From Saccharothrix sp. HUAS TT1 (lineage in GTDB: Bacteria > Actinomycetota > Actinomycetes > Mycobacteriales > Pseudonocardiaceae): a DNA stretch of 64,000 nt. Every line of letters begins with the position of its first letter. Within the stretch, counting starts at the first letter, position 1. The notes below the pieces were generated by a model. The model worked only from the letters and a program-made list of their open reading frames with translations, searched no databases and was not told where the DNA came from. A program made the position numbers and the translations under genes. Shown here one piece after another: positions 19,611-29,161 of the stretch. The stretch lies in assembly GCF_040744945.1 (NCBI RefSeq), contig NZ_CP160453.1, positions 7,378,001-7,442,000 of the forward strand, read 5' to 3'.

Positions 19611-19802
19611 CGCACCCTCCGCGCGGGTACCGGTCACCGCTTGGGTCCCGACCCCCCAGGTCTGCCCCCGTACCGGGGATGTGCTCCGACCCCACCACAC
19701 GGCGCGCGGTGAGGTGAAGCCCAGGCGGCCCGGTCTGCCCGTACTTACCCCTGTTCTGCCTCGCGCGGCCCCGCGATCGGCCGACCGCATCCGCCGGCCG
19801 GG

Positions 19803-19827
19803 TGAACGACCCCTGAACCGTGAACCG
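19803..19827 (+). promoter_or_regulatory. Candidate SARP-binding direct repeats upstream of the SARP gene
   Basis: Three TGAAC(C/G) elements start at 19803, 19814 and 19821. The first two are 11 bp apart, one helical turn, the spacing known for SARP heptamer sites. They lie 60-84 bp upstream of the regulator start, so autoregulation is possible. Confidence 0.35.
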
Positions 19828-19886
19828 GAACCGGGGCAGCGCCGTGCCTGGACCGACGAGCGGATCACGGTGGATCGGGGATCGGG

Positions 19887-22442
19887 ATGCCTGGTGACGG
19901 GGTGCGGGTGAGCGTGCTGGGCCCGGTGCGCGCCTGGCTCGGCGAGGACGAGCTGGTGCTGGGGCCCGCCCGCCAACGGGCGGTGCTGGGGCTGCTGGCG
20001 GCCCGGGCCGACCGGCTCGTCTCCCGGGACGAGCTGGTCGACGGCCTGTGGGGCGACGCGCCGCCGGCGAGCGCGGTCGGCAGCCTGCACACCTACGTGT
20101 CCGGGTTGCGGCGGGCGCTCGGCGCGGCGCGGGACGTCCTGGTGTCGCGGACCTCGGGCTACTCGCTGCGGCTGGCCGGTGGCGCGGTGGACGCCGCGGT
20201 GTTCGACCGGGCCAGGGCCGAGGCCAGGCTGCTGGTGGACGCGGGCGAGCACCGCGCCGCACAGGCCGCGCTGGAGGGGGCGCTGGGCCTGTGGCGGGGC
20301 GAGGCGTACTCCGGCGTGCCGGGGCCGTTCGCCGAGGTCGAGCGGCGGAGGTTGCACGAGCTGCGGCTCGGCGCGCTGGAGATGCGGGCGCGGGCGGCGC
20401 TGGAGCTGGGAGCGCACCGGGAGGTGGTGGCCGAGCTGAGCGGGTTGGTCGGCGAGCACCCGTGGCACGAGTCGCTGTGGGAGGTGCTGATGCTGGCCCT
20501 GGACCGGTCGGGTCGGCACGCCGAGGCGCTGGAGGCGTTCCGGGAGGCGCGCCGGGCGCTGGTGGACGGGCAGGGCGTCGAGCCGGGGCCGGCGCTGCGG
20601 GACCTGTACCAGCGGATCGTCACCGGCACGTCCGGGGCGCCGAGCCGGGAGCCCGGACGGACGCACGCCCCCGAGCCGCACCACCAGCCTGAGCCGCACC
20701 GCCAGCCCGCGCCGCACCGCCGGCCCGCGCCGCACCACCGGTCCGAACCACATCGCCGACCCGAGCCACCGACCGCCGACCGGCCGCGCGACGCGGGAGC
20801 GCCCCGTCGCCTGCTCTCCGTGCCGCCGCACGTGGCGAAGGTGCTGGCCGGCGACGTCGAGGTCGGGGTGTTCGTCGGCCGGGACCAGGAGACCGCGCTG
20901 CTGCGCGACCTGGTCACCGACGTGCTCGCCGGCCGTGGCGCGCCGGTGTGGGTCGAGGGCGAGGCGGGCATCGGCAAGTCCGAGCTGCTGACCGTGGCGC
21001 TGGCGGACGCGGCTCGGCGCGGCTGCCAGGTCGGCTGGGCGGTCGCCGACGAGCTGGGCGGGCGGTTCCCGCTCCAGGTGGTCGTGGACTGCCTCGACGT
21101 CGGCCCGACCTCGCCGGACCGGCGCCGGGTCGACCCGGGCGGCTGGGGGCCCGCCGACCCGGTCCCGGTCGCGGTGGACCGGCTGCTCGCCCTGGTGGAC
21201 CGGGTCTGCGCCGACGGCCCCCTGCTGCTGGTGATCGACGACCTGCACTGGGCGGATGAGGCCAGCGTGCTGATGTGGCACCGGCTGACCGCCGCCACCC
21301 ACCGGCTGCCGCTGCTGCTGGTCGCGGCGACCCGCCCCGACCCGGGCCGCCGCGAGCTGGCCCGGCTGCGGCGCGGCGTCGAGGCGCGGGACGGGCACGT
21401 GCTCGCCCTGGGGCCGCTGGCGGCGCGGGACGCGGAGGAGCTGGTCGGGCACGTGGTCGGCGGGCGGCCGGACGAGGTGCTGCGCGAGGTCGCCCGCCGC
21501 ACCGCCGGCAACCCGCTCTACACCCGCGAGGTCGCGCGCGCCCTGGTCCGCAACCGGGCCGTGCGGGTGGTCGACGGCGTGGCGGCGGTGGACCGGGACG
21601 CGATCGACCGGGTGCCGTCGTCGCTGCTGGGCGCGGTGGACCGCACGCTGGACCCGCTGTCGCCCGGCGCCCGGGAGGTGCTGCGGTCGGCCGCGCTGCT
21701 GGGCGTGGCGTTCGGCGTCGACGCGCTGTGCGCGGTCACCGGGCGCTCGGCGCTGGACCTGGTCGGCGTGGTGGAGGAGGCGGTGAGCGCCACCGTGCTC
21801 GTGGAGGCGGGCGACGAGCTGGCGTTCCGCCACCCCTACCTGCGGCAGGCGCTGTACGAGGGCATCCCCCGGCCGGTGCGGGCGGCGCTGCACCGGCACG
21901 CCGCCGAGGCGCTGGCGGGCCTGGGCGCCCCGGTCGAGCGGGTCGCCGAGCACCTGGTGGCCGAGCCGGCGACGCCCGACGAGTGGGTGGTGGCCTGGCT
22001 GGTGCGCCACCACACCACCGTCGCCGACCGGGCCCCGCTGATCGCCGCCGACCTGCTGCGGCACGTCGTGGACAGCCCGGCGCCCACCCGGTCGCAGCGG
22101 GCGACGCTGCTCGCCGCGCTGGTGGGGGTGCTGTTCCGGCTGGAGCACGGCCCCGAGCGCGTCACGCACCGAGCGCGGGCCGGGTCGGTGACCGATGGCG
22201 ACCCCCACCCGATCGCGCAAGCCTCGCAGGTGCTGTGGCTGGTCAGCTCGACCCGCCCCGACCACGACCGGGCGGCGCGGCACGTGGACGACCCGCCTGC
22301 CACCGCCGAGGGCCGCCCCGAGCCACGCGCCCGGTCCTGCGCGCCCTCGACCGGCGCCGAGCGGGCGCGGTGCGGTCCGCCCGAGCCCATACCGCCGCGC
22401 ACTGCCGGGGCCTGGTGCACGGCGGCCCGGCGGGCGTGCTGA
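19887..22442 (+). CDS. SARP/AfsR-like regulator (BTAD plus AAA ATPase), C-terminus degraded
   Basis: 851 aa from ATG 19887. The order is an OmpR-like winged helix (about 1-95; V-S-V-L-G-P-V-R-A-W-L and A-V-G-S-L-H-T-Y-V-S-G-L-R-R), a bacterial transcriptional activation domain (about 95-245; W-R-G-E-A-Y-S-G-V-P and E-P-G-P-A-L-R-D-L-Y-Q), a His/Pro-rich linker (about 255-305), and a MalT/LuxR-type AAA domain. The AAA domain has Walker A V-E-G-E-A-G-I-G-K-S (about 352) and Walker B L-L-L-V-I-D-D-L-H-W-A-D. Family members normally continue into a long TPR region. Here the frame leaves that homology after about residue 770 (22190), and TPR-like remnants reappear in other frames downstream. DNA binding is probably intact; the sensory part is probably lost. 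Confidence 0.85.
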   Translation: MPGDGVRVSVLGPVRAWLGEDELVLGPARQRAVLGLLAARADRLVSRDELVDGLWGDAPPASAVGSLHTYVSGLRRALGAARDVLVSRTSGYSLRLAGGAVDAAVFDRARAEARLLVDAGEHRAAQAALEGALGLWRGEAYSGVPGPFAEVERRRLHELRLGALEMRARAALELGAHREVVAELSGLVGEHPWHESLWEVLMLALDRSGRHAEALEAFREARRALVDGQGVEPGPALRDLYQRIVTGTSGAPSREPGRTHAPEPHHQPEPHRQPAPHRRPAPHHRSEPHRRPEPPTADRPRDAGAPRRLLSVPPHVAKVLAGDVEVGVFVGRDQETALLRDLVTDVLAGRGAPVWVEGEAGIGKSELLTVALADAARRGCQVGWAVADELGGRFPLQVVVDCLDVGPTSPDRRRVDPGGWGPADPVPVAVDRLLALVDRVCADGPLLLVIDDLHWADEASVLMWHRLTAATHRLPLLLVAATRPDPGRRELARLRRGVEARDGHVLALGPLAARDAEELVGHVVGGRPDEVLREVARRTAGNPLYTREVARALVRNRAVRVVDGVAAVDRDAIDRVPSSLLGAVDRTLDPLSPGAREVLRSAALLGVAFGVDALCAVTGRSALDLVGVVEEAVSATVLVEAGDELAFRHPYLRQALYEGIPRPVRAALHRHAAEALAGLGAPVERVAEHLVAEPATPDEWVVAWLVRHHTTVADRAPLIAADLLRHVVDSPAPTRSQRATLLAALVGVLFRLEHGPERVTHRARAGSVTDGDPHPIAQASQVLWLVSSTRPDHDRAARHVDDPPATAEGRPEPRARSCAPSTGAERARCGPPEPIPPRTAGAWCTAARRAC

Positions 22443-22740
22443 CCACCGCCGGAACCGGCATCGGCGCTGGTCGACGCGGGTGTCCTACCGGGCAGGAACC
22501 GGGACTGGACCGACTGCGGCGTTCGGCCAAGCCCGTGCTTTTCGACGGCCTGTCGGCGCGGCGGGACGTACTGCTCGTACAAGCGCGGGGTTCGGGGTGG
22601 CGCACCGCACGCGTCCGCACACCCGTAGTGGGGTTGGCAGGCGCTGTCCCCGACGCGGGCGCGCACCAACCGGGGCCTGTCCAACCCCGACGTCGCGAAC
22701 GGCGGTCGCCGGGCACTTTCGGGTGAACCGGCTCGCAACG
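22443..22740 (+). pseudogene. Degraded C-terminal (TPR) remnant of the SARP-like gene
   Basis: Frame-shifted fragments that look like the lost helical C-terminus occur in a different frame from the gene upstream, for example V-L-R-A-L-D-R-R near 22340 and V-L-F-D-G-L-S-A-R-R-D-V-L-L near 22540. No single open frame joins them. From 22741 to 22941 I see only the presumed leader of the carboxylase gene. Confidence 0.45.
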
Positions 22741-22941
22741 CCGTGACCACCGCGCCCGGCGCTCCCGGGCGACTGTGACGGTGGTCCGATCCCGATGCGC
22801 CGTTGCGGGGCACGGCCCCGCCGGCGGCCTGTTGGCCGTAGTCTGCCCCGGCCGACTCCGGCACAGCGCGGGGTCGGCCGGGGAAGCGCGTGGACGCGAA
22901 CTGAACCAGTGCCGCACGCTCGAAGGCACGCAGAGAAGGGA

Positions 22942-25900
22942 ATGGTCGGTCGGATGTTCCGCCGTATCGCGATCGTCAACCGGGGAGAGGCCGCGATGCG
23001 GCTTGTCCACGCCGTCCGGGAACTGGCCGAGGAGACCGGGACAACGATCGAGACGATCGCCCTGCACACCGACGTCGACCGCGGCGCCGCCTTCGTCCGC
23101 GAGGCCGACATCGCCTACGACCTGGGCCCCGCGGCCGCCCGCCCCTACCTCGACCTGAAGGTGCTGGAGCAGGCGCTGGTCGACACCAAGGCCGACGCGG
23201 CCTGGGTGGGCTGGGGCTTCGTCGCGGAGGACCCGGCGTTCGCCGCGCTCTGCGACGAGGTCGGGGTCACCTTCATCGGACCGAGCGCCGACGCCATGCG
23301 CAGGCTCGGCGACAAGATCGGCGCCAAGCTGCTCGCCGAGGAGGTCGGCGTCCCGGTCGCGCCGTGGAGCCGGGGTCCGGTGGAGTCGCTGGACGCCGCC
23401 CTGGCCGCGGCGGCGGGCATCGGCTACCCGCTGATGCTGAAGGCCACCGCGGGCGGCGGCGGGCGCGGCATCCGGGTGATCACCAGCGAGGCCGACCTGG
23501 CCGACGCCTACGAGCGCACCAGCCAGGAGGCCGCGCGGGCGTTCGGCAGCGGGGTCGTGTTCCTGGAGCGCCTGGTCACCGGCGCCCGGCACGTCGAGGT
23601 GCAGGTCATCGCGGACGGCCAGGGCACGGCGTGGGCGCTCGGCGTGCGCGACTGCTCCGTCCAGCGGCGCAACCAGAAGATCATCGAGGAGTCGGCGTCC
23701 CCGGTGCTCAGCGCCGACCAGGCCGCCGAGCTGAAGGCGTCCGCCGAACGGCTGGCCATCGCCGTCGGTTACCGCGGCGCGGCCACCGTGGAGTTCCTGT
23801 ACCACCCGGGCGACCGGGCGTTCGCCTTCCTGGAGGTCAACACCAGGCTGCAGGTCGAGCACCCGATCACCGAGGCCACCACCGGGTTCGACCTGGTCAA
23901 GGCCCAGCTGTGGGTGGCGGCGGGCAACCGGCTGGAGGGCGCGCCGCCGGTCGAGCGCGGGCACGCCGTCGAGGCCAGGCTCAACGCCGAGGACCCGGAC
24001 CGCGACTTCGCACCGTCACCGGGCCGCATCGCCCGGCTCGCCCTGCCCTCGGGTCCCGGCATCCGGGTCGACACCGGTGTCGACGAGGGCGACACCATCC
24101 CGGCCGACTTCGACTCGATGATCGCCAAGATCATCGCCCACGGCCGGGACCGCAACGAGGCGCTGAGCAGGCTGCGCCGGGCCATGGCCGGCACGACGGT
24201 GGTCATCGACGGCGGCGCGACCAACAAGAGCTTCGTCCTCGACCTGCTCGACCAGCCCGAGGTGGTCGACGGCTCCGCGGACACCGGCTGGATCGACCGG
24301 GTCCGGGGCGAGGGCAGGCTGGTGGCGCACCGCCACTCCGCCGCGGCCGTCGCCGCCGCGGCCATCCAGGCGTACGAGGAGGAGGAGAGCGCCGAGCGGC
24401 AGCGGCTGTTCGCCACCGCGTTCGGCGGTCGCCCGCAGGTCCGCCACGAGTACGGCCGCAGGCTCGACCTCAAGCTCAGGGGCGTCGCGCACCGGGTCCG
24501 GGTCACCCGGGTCGGCGCCCAGCGGTTCCGGGTCGCCATCGAGGCCGGTGCTCAGGTGCGCACCGCCGACGTGGAGCTGGACCGGTTCGACGAGCACACC
24601 GGGCAGCTCCGCGTCAACGGGGCCCGCCACCGCCTGCTCATGGGCACCTCCGGGCCGGTGGTGCTGGTCGAGGTCGACGGCGTCGCGCACCGGGTCAGCC
24701 GGGACGAGGGCGGCGTGCTGCGCTCCCCCGCGCCCGCGCTGGTCGTGGCCACCCCGGTCGAGGTCGGCGACGTGGTGGAGACCGGCGCGCCGGTCCTCGT
24801 GCTGGAGAGCATGAAGATGGAGACGGTGCTGCGCGCGCCGTTCTCCGGCCGCGTGAAGGAGATCGCGGTCGCCGTCAACAGCCAGGTGGTCTCCGGCGCG
24901 CCGCTGCTGCGGCTGGAGCCGGTCGGCGAGAACGACGCCGCCGACACCGCGGCCGACCAGCCGGTCGAGCTGGACCTGGCCGACCACCCGGACGCCTCCC
25001 TGGCCGACCGCCTCCAGCGCGGTCTGCAGGAGCTGCGCGCGCAGCTGCTCGGGTTCGACGTGGACCCCCACGACGACGGCCGGGTGCTGCGGGAGTACCG
25101 GGCCGCGCGGCAGGAGGCCGTCCGGGCGGGCGTGCGTCCGCCGGCCGAGGAGGTCGAGCTGCTGACCGCGTTCGCCGACCTGGCCGAGCTGAGCCGGAAC
25201 CGCCCGGCGGGCGAGGACGTGGGCGGCGAGGGCCACCTGCACAGCGCCCGCGAGTACTTCCACACCTACCTGCAGAGCCTGGACATCGACCGGTCCGGCC
25301 TGCCGGAGCGGTTCCAGCGCAGGCTCGCCAAGGCGCTCGGCCACTACGGCGTCACCGGCCTGGACCGCACCCCGGAGCTGGAAGCCGCCGTGTTCCGGAT
25401 CTTCCTGGCCCTGCAGCGGGCCGCCTCCGACGCGGGGGTGGTGACCGCGCTGCTGCGGTCGTGGCTGGACGAGGCCCCGCCGGACGACTCGCTGCGCGAG
25501 ACGGTCGGGCTGGCGCTGGAGCACCTGGTCTCGGCGACCCAGGTGCGGTTCCCGGCGGTCGCCGACCTCGCCCGGGGCGTGGTGTTCGCCTGGATCGGCC
25601 AGCCGCTGCTGCGCCGCAACCGGGCCCGCAGCTACGCCGACGTCCGCAGGCACGCGCGGTACCTGATCGAGAACCCGCACGCCGAGGACCGCGAGGAGCG
25701 GGTCGCCCAGATGGTGCGGACCACCGAACCCCTCGTGCGGCTGCTCAGCCAGTACCTGGAGCGCACCACGCTCGACAACGCGGTCATGCTGGAGGTGCTG
25801 ACCCGGCGGTACTACGGCAACAACCGCCTGGTCGACATCCGGACCAGCGCGGTCGACGGCCGCACGTTCGTGACCGCCGAGCGCACCGACTTCACCGTGG

Positions 25901-28407
25901 TGTCCACCGCGGCCCACCGCGACGACCTGGGCGAGGCGCTGGGCGGCCTCGGCGCCCTGGCCGCCGGCACGGGCCCGCTGGAGGCCGACATCTACCTGGC
26001 GTGGCGGGACCAGCCGGAGGAGGCGGCCGACCTGGCCGCCGAGCTGGCCTCCGTGGTCGGCGCGCACCCGCTGCCCGAGCAGGTCCGCAGGCTCACGCTG
26101 ACCATCGCGGGCCGCGGCGGCACGATCGTGAACCAGCACGTCACGTTCCGCCCGTCCGAGGCGGGGATGGCCGAGGAGCGGCTGATCCGGGGGCTGCACC
26201 CGTACATCGCCCAGCGGATGCAGCTGGAGCGGCTGCGCGAGTTCGACCTGACCCGGCAGCCGTCGTCCGACGAGGACGTGTACCTGTTCCACTGCGTCGC
26301 CCGGGACAACCGCGCCGACCAGCGGCTGGTCGCGTTCAGCCAGATCCGCGACCTGGTCGCCCTGCGCGACCACGACGGGCGCCTCGCGGCCCTGCCGACC
26401 GCGGAGAACACGCTGGCGACGTGCCTGGACTCGATCCGGCGCGCCCAGTCGCTGCGGTCGTCGTCGGCGCGGTTCAACACCAACCGCATCGTCGTCTACG
26501 TCTGGCCCGCCAGCGACATCACCCGCGACGAGCTGGCGATGCTGGCAGAGCGGATCCTGCCCACCACGGCGGGGGCGGGCCTCGAGGAGATCGAGTTCAT
26601 CCTGCGGCAGCGCCGGGAGACCGGCGAGCTGGTGCGGATCGCGCTGCGGATCTCCTTCGACGCCGCCGGGACGCCGACCCTCACCATCGGCGAGCCCTCC
26701 GCCGAGCCGATCCGGCCGCTGGACGGCTACCGGCAGAAGGTGCTGCGGGCGAGCAGCCGCAACACGGTGTACCCGTACGAGATCACCGGCATGATCGGCG
26801 AGTTCACCGAGCACGACCTGGACGAGAACCACGCCCTCGTGCCGGTGGACCGCCCCAAGGGCGAGAACACCGCGGCCATGGTCGCGGGCGTGGTCAGCAC
26901 CCCGACCGCGCGGCACCCGCAGGGCGTGACCCGCGTCGTGCTGCTCGGCGACCCGACCGACTCGCTCGGCGCGCTGTCCGAACCGGAGTGCCGCCGGGTG
27001 ATCGCCGCGCTGGACCTGGCCGAGCGGCTGCGCGTCCCGGTGGAGTGGTACGCGCTGTCGGCGGGCGCCCGGATCTCGATGGAGTCGGGCACCGAGAACA
27101 TGGACTGGGTGGCCGCGGCGCTCAAGCGGATCATCGAGTTCACCCAGGGCGGCGGCGAGATCAACGTGGTGGTCGCGGGCATCAACGTCGGCGCGCAGCC
27201 GTACTGGAACGCCGAGGCCACGATGCTCATGCACACCAAGGGCGTCCTGGTGATGACGCCGGACTCGGCCATGGTGCTCACCGGCAAGCAGTCGCTGGAC
27301 TACTCCGGCGGCGTGTCGGCGGAGGACAACTTCGGCATCGGCGGCTACGACCGGGTGATGGGCCCGAACGGGCAGGCGCAGTACTGGGCGCCGAACCTGG
27401 TGGCGGCCCGCGACCTGCTGATGTCCTACTACGAGCACACCTACGTCGCGCCGGGCGAGGACGGGCCGCGCCGGGTCGCGACGACCGACCCGCGCGACCG
27501 CGACATCACCGGCTACCCGCACCAGGCGGCGGGCAGCGACTTCACCAGCGTCGGGCAGATCTTCTCCGCCGAGCACAACCCGGACCGCAAGAAGCCCTTC
27601 GACATCCGGGTCGTGATGCGCGCGCTGTCCGACCAGGACCACCCGGTCCTGGAGCGCTGGGCCGACATGGCCGACGCCGGGACGGCGGTCGTGCAGGACG
27701 TGCACCTGGGCGGTATCCCGGTCTCCCTGGTGGGGATCGAGTCCCGCCCGGTGGAGCGGCGCGGCTTCCCGCCCACCGACGGGCCGGACACCTACACCGC
27801 GGGCACGCTGTTCCCGAGGTCGTCCAAGAAGGTGGCGCGGGCGATCAACGCGGCCAGCGGCAACCGGCCGGTCGTGGTGCTGGCGAACCTGTCCGGGTTC
27901 GACGGCTCGCCCGAGTCGATGCGCAAGCTCCAGCTGGAGTACGGCGCGGAGATCGGCCGGGCCGTGGTGAACTTCCAGGGGCCGATCGTGTTCTGCGTGA
28001 TCTCCCGGTACCACGGCGGCGCGTTCGTGGTGTTCTCCAAGGCGTTGAACCCGAACATGACCGTGCTCGCGGTGGAGGGCTCGTTCGCCTCCGTGCTCGG
28101 TGGCGCGCCCGCGGCGGCCGTGGTGTTCACCCGCGACGTCACCGCGCGCACCGCGGCCGACCCCAGGGTGCGCGACCTCGAAGCCAGGAGCGCCGCCGCG
28201 ACCGGCACCGAGCGGGCCGCGCTCACCGCCGAGCTGGACGAGCTGCGCTCCGCGGTCCGGGCCGAGAAGCAGAGCGAGATCGCGGGTGAGTTCGACCGGG
28301 TGCACAGCATCCGGCGCGCGGTCGAGGTCGGTTCGGTCGACGCCGTGGTGCGGGCGACCGAGATCCGGCAGCGGATCATCGAGACGCTGGAGTCCCGGCC
28401 GGCGTGA
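22942..28407 (+). CDS. Single-chain acyl-CoA carboxylase (biotin carboxylase-BCCP-carboxyltransferase), eukaryote-like
   Basis: 1,821 aa from ATG 22942; ATG 22954 is as good, giving the canonical M-F-R-R-I-A-I-V-N-R-G-E-A-A-M-R. Biotin carboxylase spans about 1-450: ATP-grasp glycine loop A-T-A-G-G-G-G-R-G-I-R-V-I (about 168-180) and V-N-T-R-L-Q-V-E-H-P-I-T-E (about 297). A BCCP domain carries L-E-S-M-K-M-E-T, with biotin acceptor Lys625. A central helical region (about 680-1150) resembles the ACC central domain (V-M-L-E-V-L-T-R-R-Y-Y). The carboxyltransferase (about 1280-1790) contains M-E-S-G-T-E-N-M-D-W-V, D-Y-S-G-G-V-S-A-E-D-N-F and V-V-V-L-A-N-L-S-G-F-D-G-S. This domain order matches eukaryotic acetyl-CoA carboxylase rather than the usual split actinobacterial AccA/AccB. 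The acyl substrate cannot be read from sequence. It is monocistronic. Confidence 0.9.
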   Translation: MVGRMFRRIAIVNRGEAAMRLVHAVRELAEETGTTIETIALHTDVDRGAAFVREADIAYDLGPAAARPYLDLKVLEQALVDTKADAAWVGWGFVAEDPAFAALCDEVGVTFIGPSADAMRRLGDKIGAKLLAEEVGVPVAPWSRGPVESLDAALAAAAGIGYPLMLKATAGGGGRGIRVITSEADLADAYERTSQEAARAFGSGVVFLERLVTGARHVEVQVIADGQGTAWALGVRDCSVQRRNQKIIEESASPVLSADQAAELKASAERLAIAVGYRGAATVEFLYHPGDRAFAFLEVNTRLQVEHPITEATTGFDLVKAQLWVAAGNRLEGAPPVERGHAVEARLNAEDPDRDFAPSPGRIARLALPSGPGIRVDTGVDEGDTIPADFDSMIAKIIAHGRDRNEALSRLRRAMAGTTVVIDGGATNKSFVLDLLDQPEVVDGSADTGWIDRVRGEGRLVAHRHSAAAVAAAAIQAYEEEESAERQRLFATAFGGRPQVRHEYGRRLDLKLRGVAHRVRVTRVGAQRFRVAIEAGAQVRTADVELDRFDEHTGQLRVNGARHRLLMGTSGPVVLVEVDGVAHRVSRDEGGVLRSPAPALVVATPVEVGDVVETGAPVLVLESMKMETVLRAPFSGRVKEIAVAVNSQVVSGAPLLRLEPVGENDAADTAADQPVELDLADHPDASLADRLQRGLQELRAQLLGFDVDPHDDGRVLREYRAARQEAVRAGVRPPAEEVELLTAFADLAELSRNRPAGEDVGGEGHLHSAREYFHTYLQSLDIDRSGLPERFQRRLAKALGHYGVTGLDRTPELEAAVFRIFLALQRAASDAGVVTALLRSWLDEAPPDDSLRETVGLALEHLVSATQVRFPAVADLARGVVFAWIGQPLLRRNRARSYADVRRHARYLIENPHAEDREERVAQMVRTTEPLVRLLSQYLERTTLDNAVMLEVLTRRYYGNNRLVDIRTSAVDGRTFVTAERTDFTVVSTAAHRDDLGEALGGLGALAAGTGPLEADIYLAWRDQPEEAADLAAELASVVGAHPLPEQVRRLTLTIAGRGGTIVNQHVTFRPSEAGMAEERLIRGLHPYIAQRMQLERLREFDLTRQPSSDEDVYLFHCVARDNRADQRLVAFSQIRDLVALRDHDGRLAALPTAENTLATCLDSIRRAQSLRSSSARFNTNRIVVYVWPASDITRDELAMLAERILPTTAGAGLEEIEFILRQRRETGELVRIALRISFDAAGTPTLTIGEPSAEPIRPLDGYRQKVLRASSRNTVYPYEITGMIGEFTEHDLDENHALVPVDRPKGENTAAMVAGVVSTPTARHPQGVTRVVLLGDPTDSLGALSEPECRRVIAALDLAERLRVPVEWYALSAGARISMESGTENMDWVAAALKRIIEFTQGGGEINVVVAGINVGAQPYWNAEATMLMHTKGVLVMTPDSAMVLTGKQSLDYSGGVSAEDNFGIGGYDRVMGPNGQAQYWAPNLVAARDLLMSYYEHTYVAPGEDGPRRVATTDPRDRDITGYPHQAAGSDFTSVGQIFSAEHNPDRKKPFDIRVVMRALSDQDHPVLERWADMADAGTAVVQDVHLGGIPVSLVGIESRPVERRGFPPTDGPDTYTAGTLFPRSSKKVARAINAASGNRPVVVLANLSGFDGSPESMRKLQLEYGAEIGRAVVNFQGPIVFCVISRYHGGAFVVFSKALNPNMTVLAVEGSFASVLGGAPAAAVVFTRDVTARTAADPRVRDLEARSAAATGTERAALTAELDELRSAVRAEKQSEIAGEFDRVHSIRRAVEVGSVDAVVRATEIRQRIIETLESRPA

Positions 28408-28418
28408 CGGTTCGGTGA

Positions 28419-28452
28419 AGAGGGGGACGGCGCAGCGGCGCCGTCCCCCTCT
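28419..28452 (+). terminator. Terminator after the carboxylase gene
   Basis: Perfect 15-bp inverted repeat (AGAGGGGGACGGCGC and complement) around a 4-base loop, 11 bp after the stop. Confidence 0.88.
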
Positions 28453-28479
28453 GCCGCGGGCCGGGCCACCGGCGCGGGG

Positions 28480-29050
28480 GTGGGCGGCGGTTCGGCGGTG
28501 GTGGAGGTCGGCGGCGCGGCGGTGTTCGTCAAGCGCATCCCGTTGACGGACCGGGAAGTCGCGCACCCGGGTTCCACCGCGAACCTGTTCGACCTGCCGG
28601 TGTCCTGCCAGTACGGCGTTGCCGGCCCGGGGTTCACCGCGTGGCGCGAGCTGGCCGCGAACGGGGTCGTCACGGAGGCCGTCCTGGCGGGCGAGGCGCA
28701 GTCGTTCCCGCTGCTGCACCACTGGCCGGTGTTGCCGGGCCGGTCGCCGGTCGCGGCCGAGCACGCGGACGTCGACGCGGTCGTCGCCGCCTCGGGTGGG
28801 CACCCGGCCGTGCGCGCTCGCCTCGAAGCGCTGCGTGACGCGTCGTGCAGCCTCGTGCTGTTCTGCGAGCACATCCCGCTGGACGCGCTGGACTGGCTGC
28901 GCGAGGACCCGGCGGGCAGGGCGGCCGTGGCCGAGCGGCAGCTGGCGGAGGTGGTGGAGTTCCTGCGCGACCGGGAGCGGATCCACCTCACCGACTTCGG
29001 GCCGGCGACGTCGCCGGCCGCCGCGTCCGCTACGGGTCCTCGGCCCGGGA
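28480..29050 (+). pseudogene. Protein-kinase-like phosphotransferase remnant
   Basis: An open frame of about 190 codons matches the middle of an actinobacterial kinase-like family. It has V-G-G-A-A-V-F-V-K-R-I-P-L-T-D (Lys of the ATP site), N-L-F-D-L-P-V-S-C-Q-Y-G-V, F-T-A-W-R-E-L-A-A-N and F-P-L-L-H-H-W-P-V-L-P. The start of the domain is missing. After E-V-V-E-F-L-R the sequence jumps straight to D-R-E-R-I-H-L-T-D-F-G, losing the segment that should hold the H-x-D-x-H catalytic loop, and family similarity ends after S-P. No start with a ribosome-binding site is obvious. It is almost certainly non-functional. Confidence 0.7.
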
Positions 29051-29161
29051 ATGTTCGAAGGAACGAATTCCGGCGGACGGCGCAATCCGTAACGCACCAC
29101 CGGCGGCGCTCGACTCAGCTCCCGACAAGGCACCTTCGAAGAAGTTCCGTTTGGGGAGCGC

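Noticed and set aside
23364..28289. Plus-strand 1,641-codon open frame inside the carboxylase gene
   Set aside because: It is a +1 shadow of a strongly matched carboxylase and has Arg/Gly/Pro-rich, repeat-like composition without any domain.
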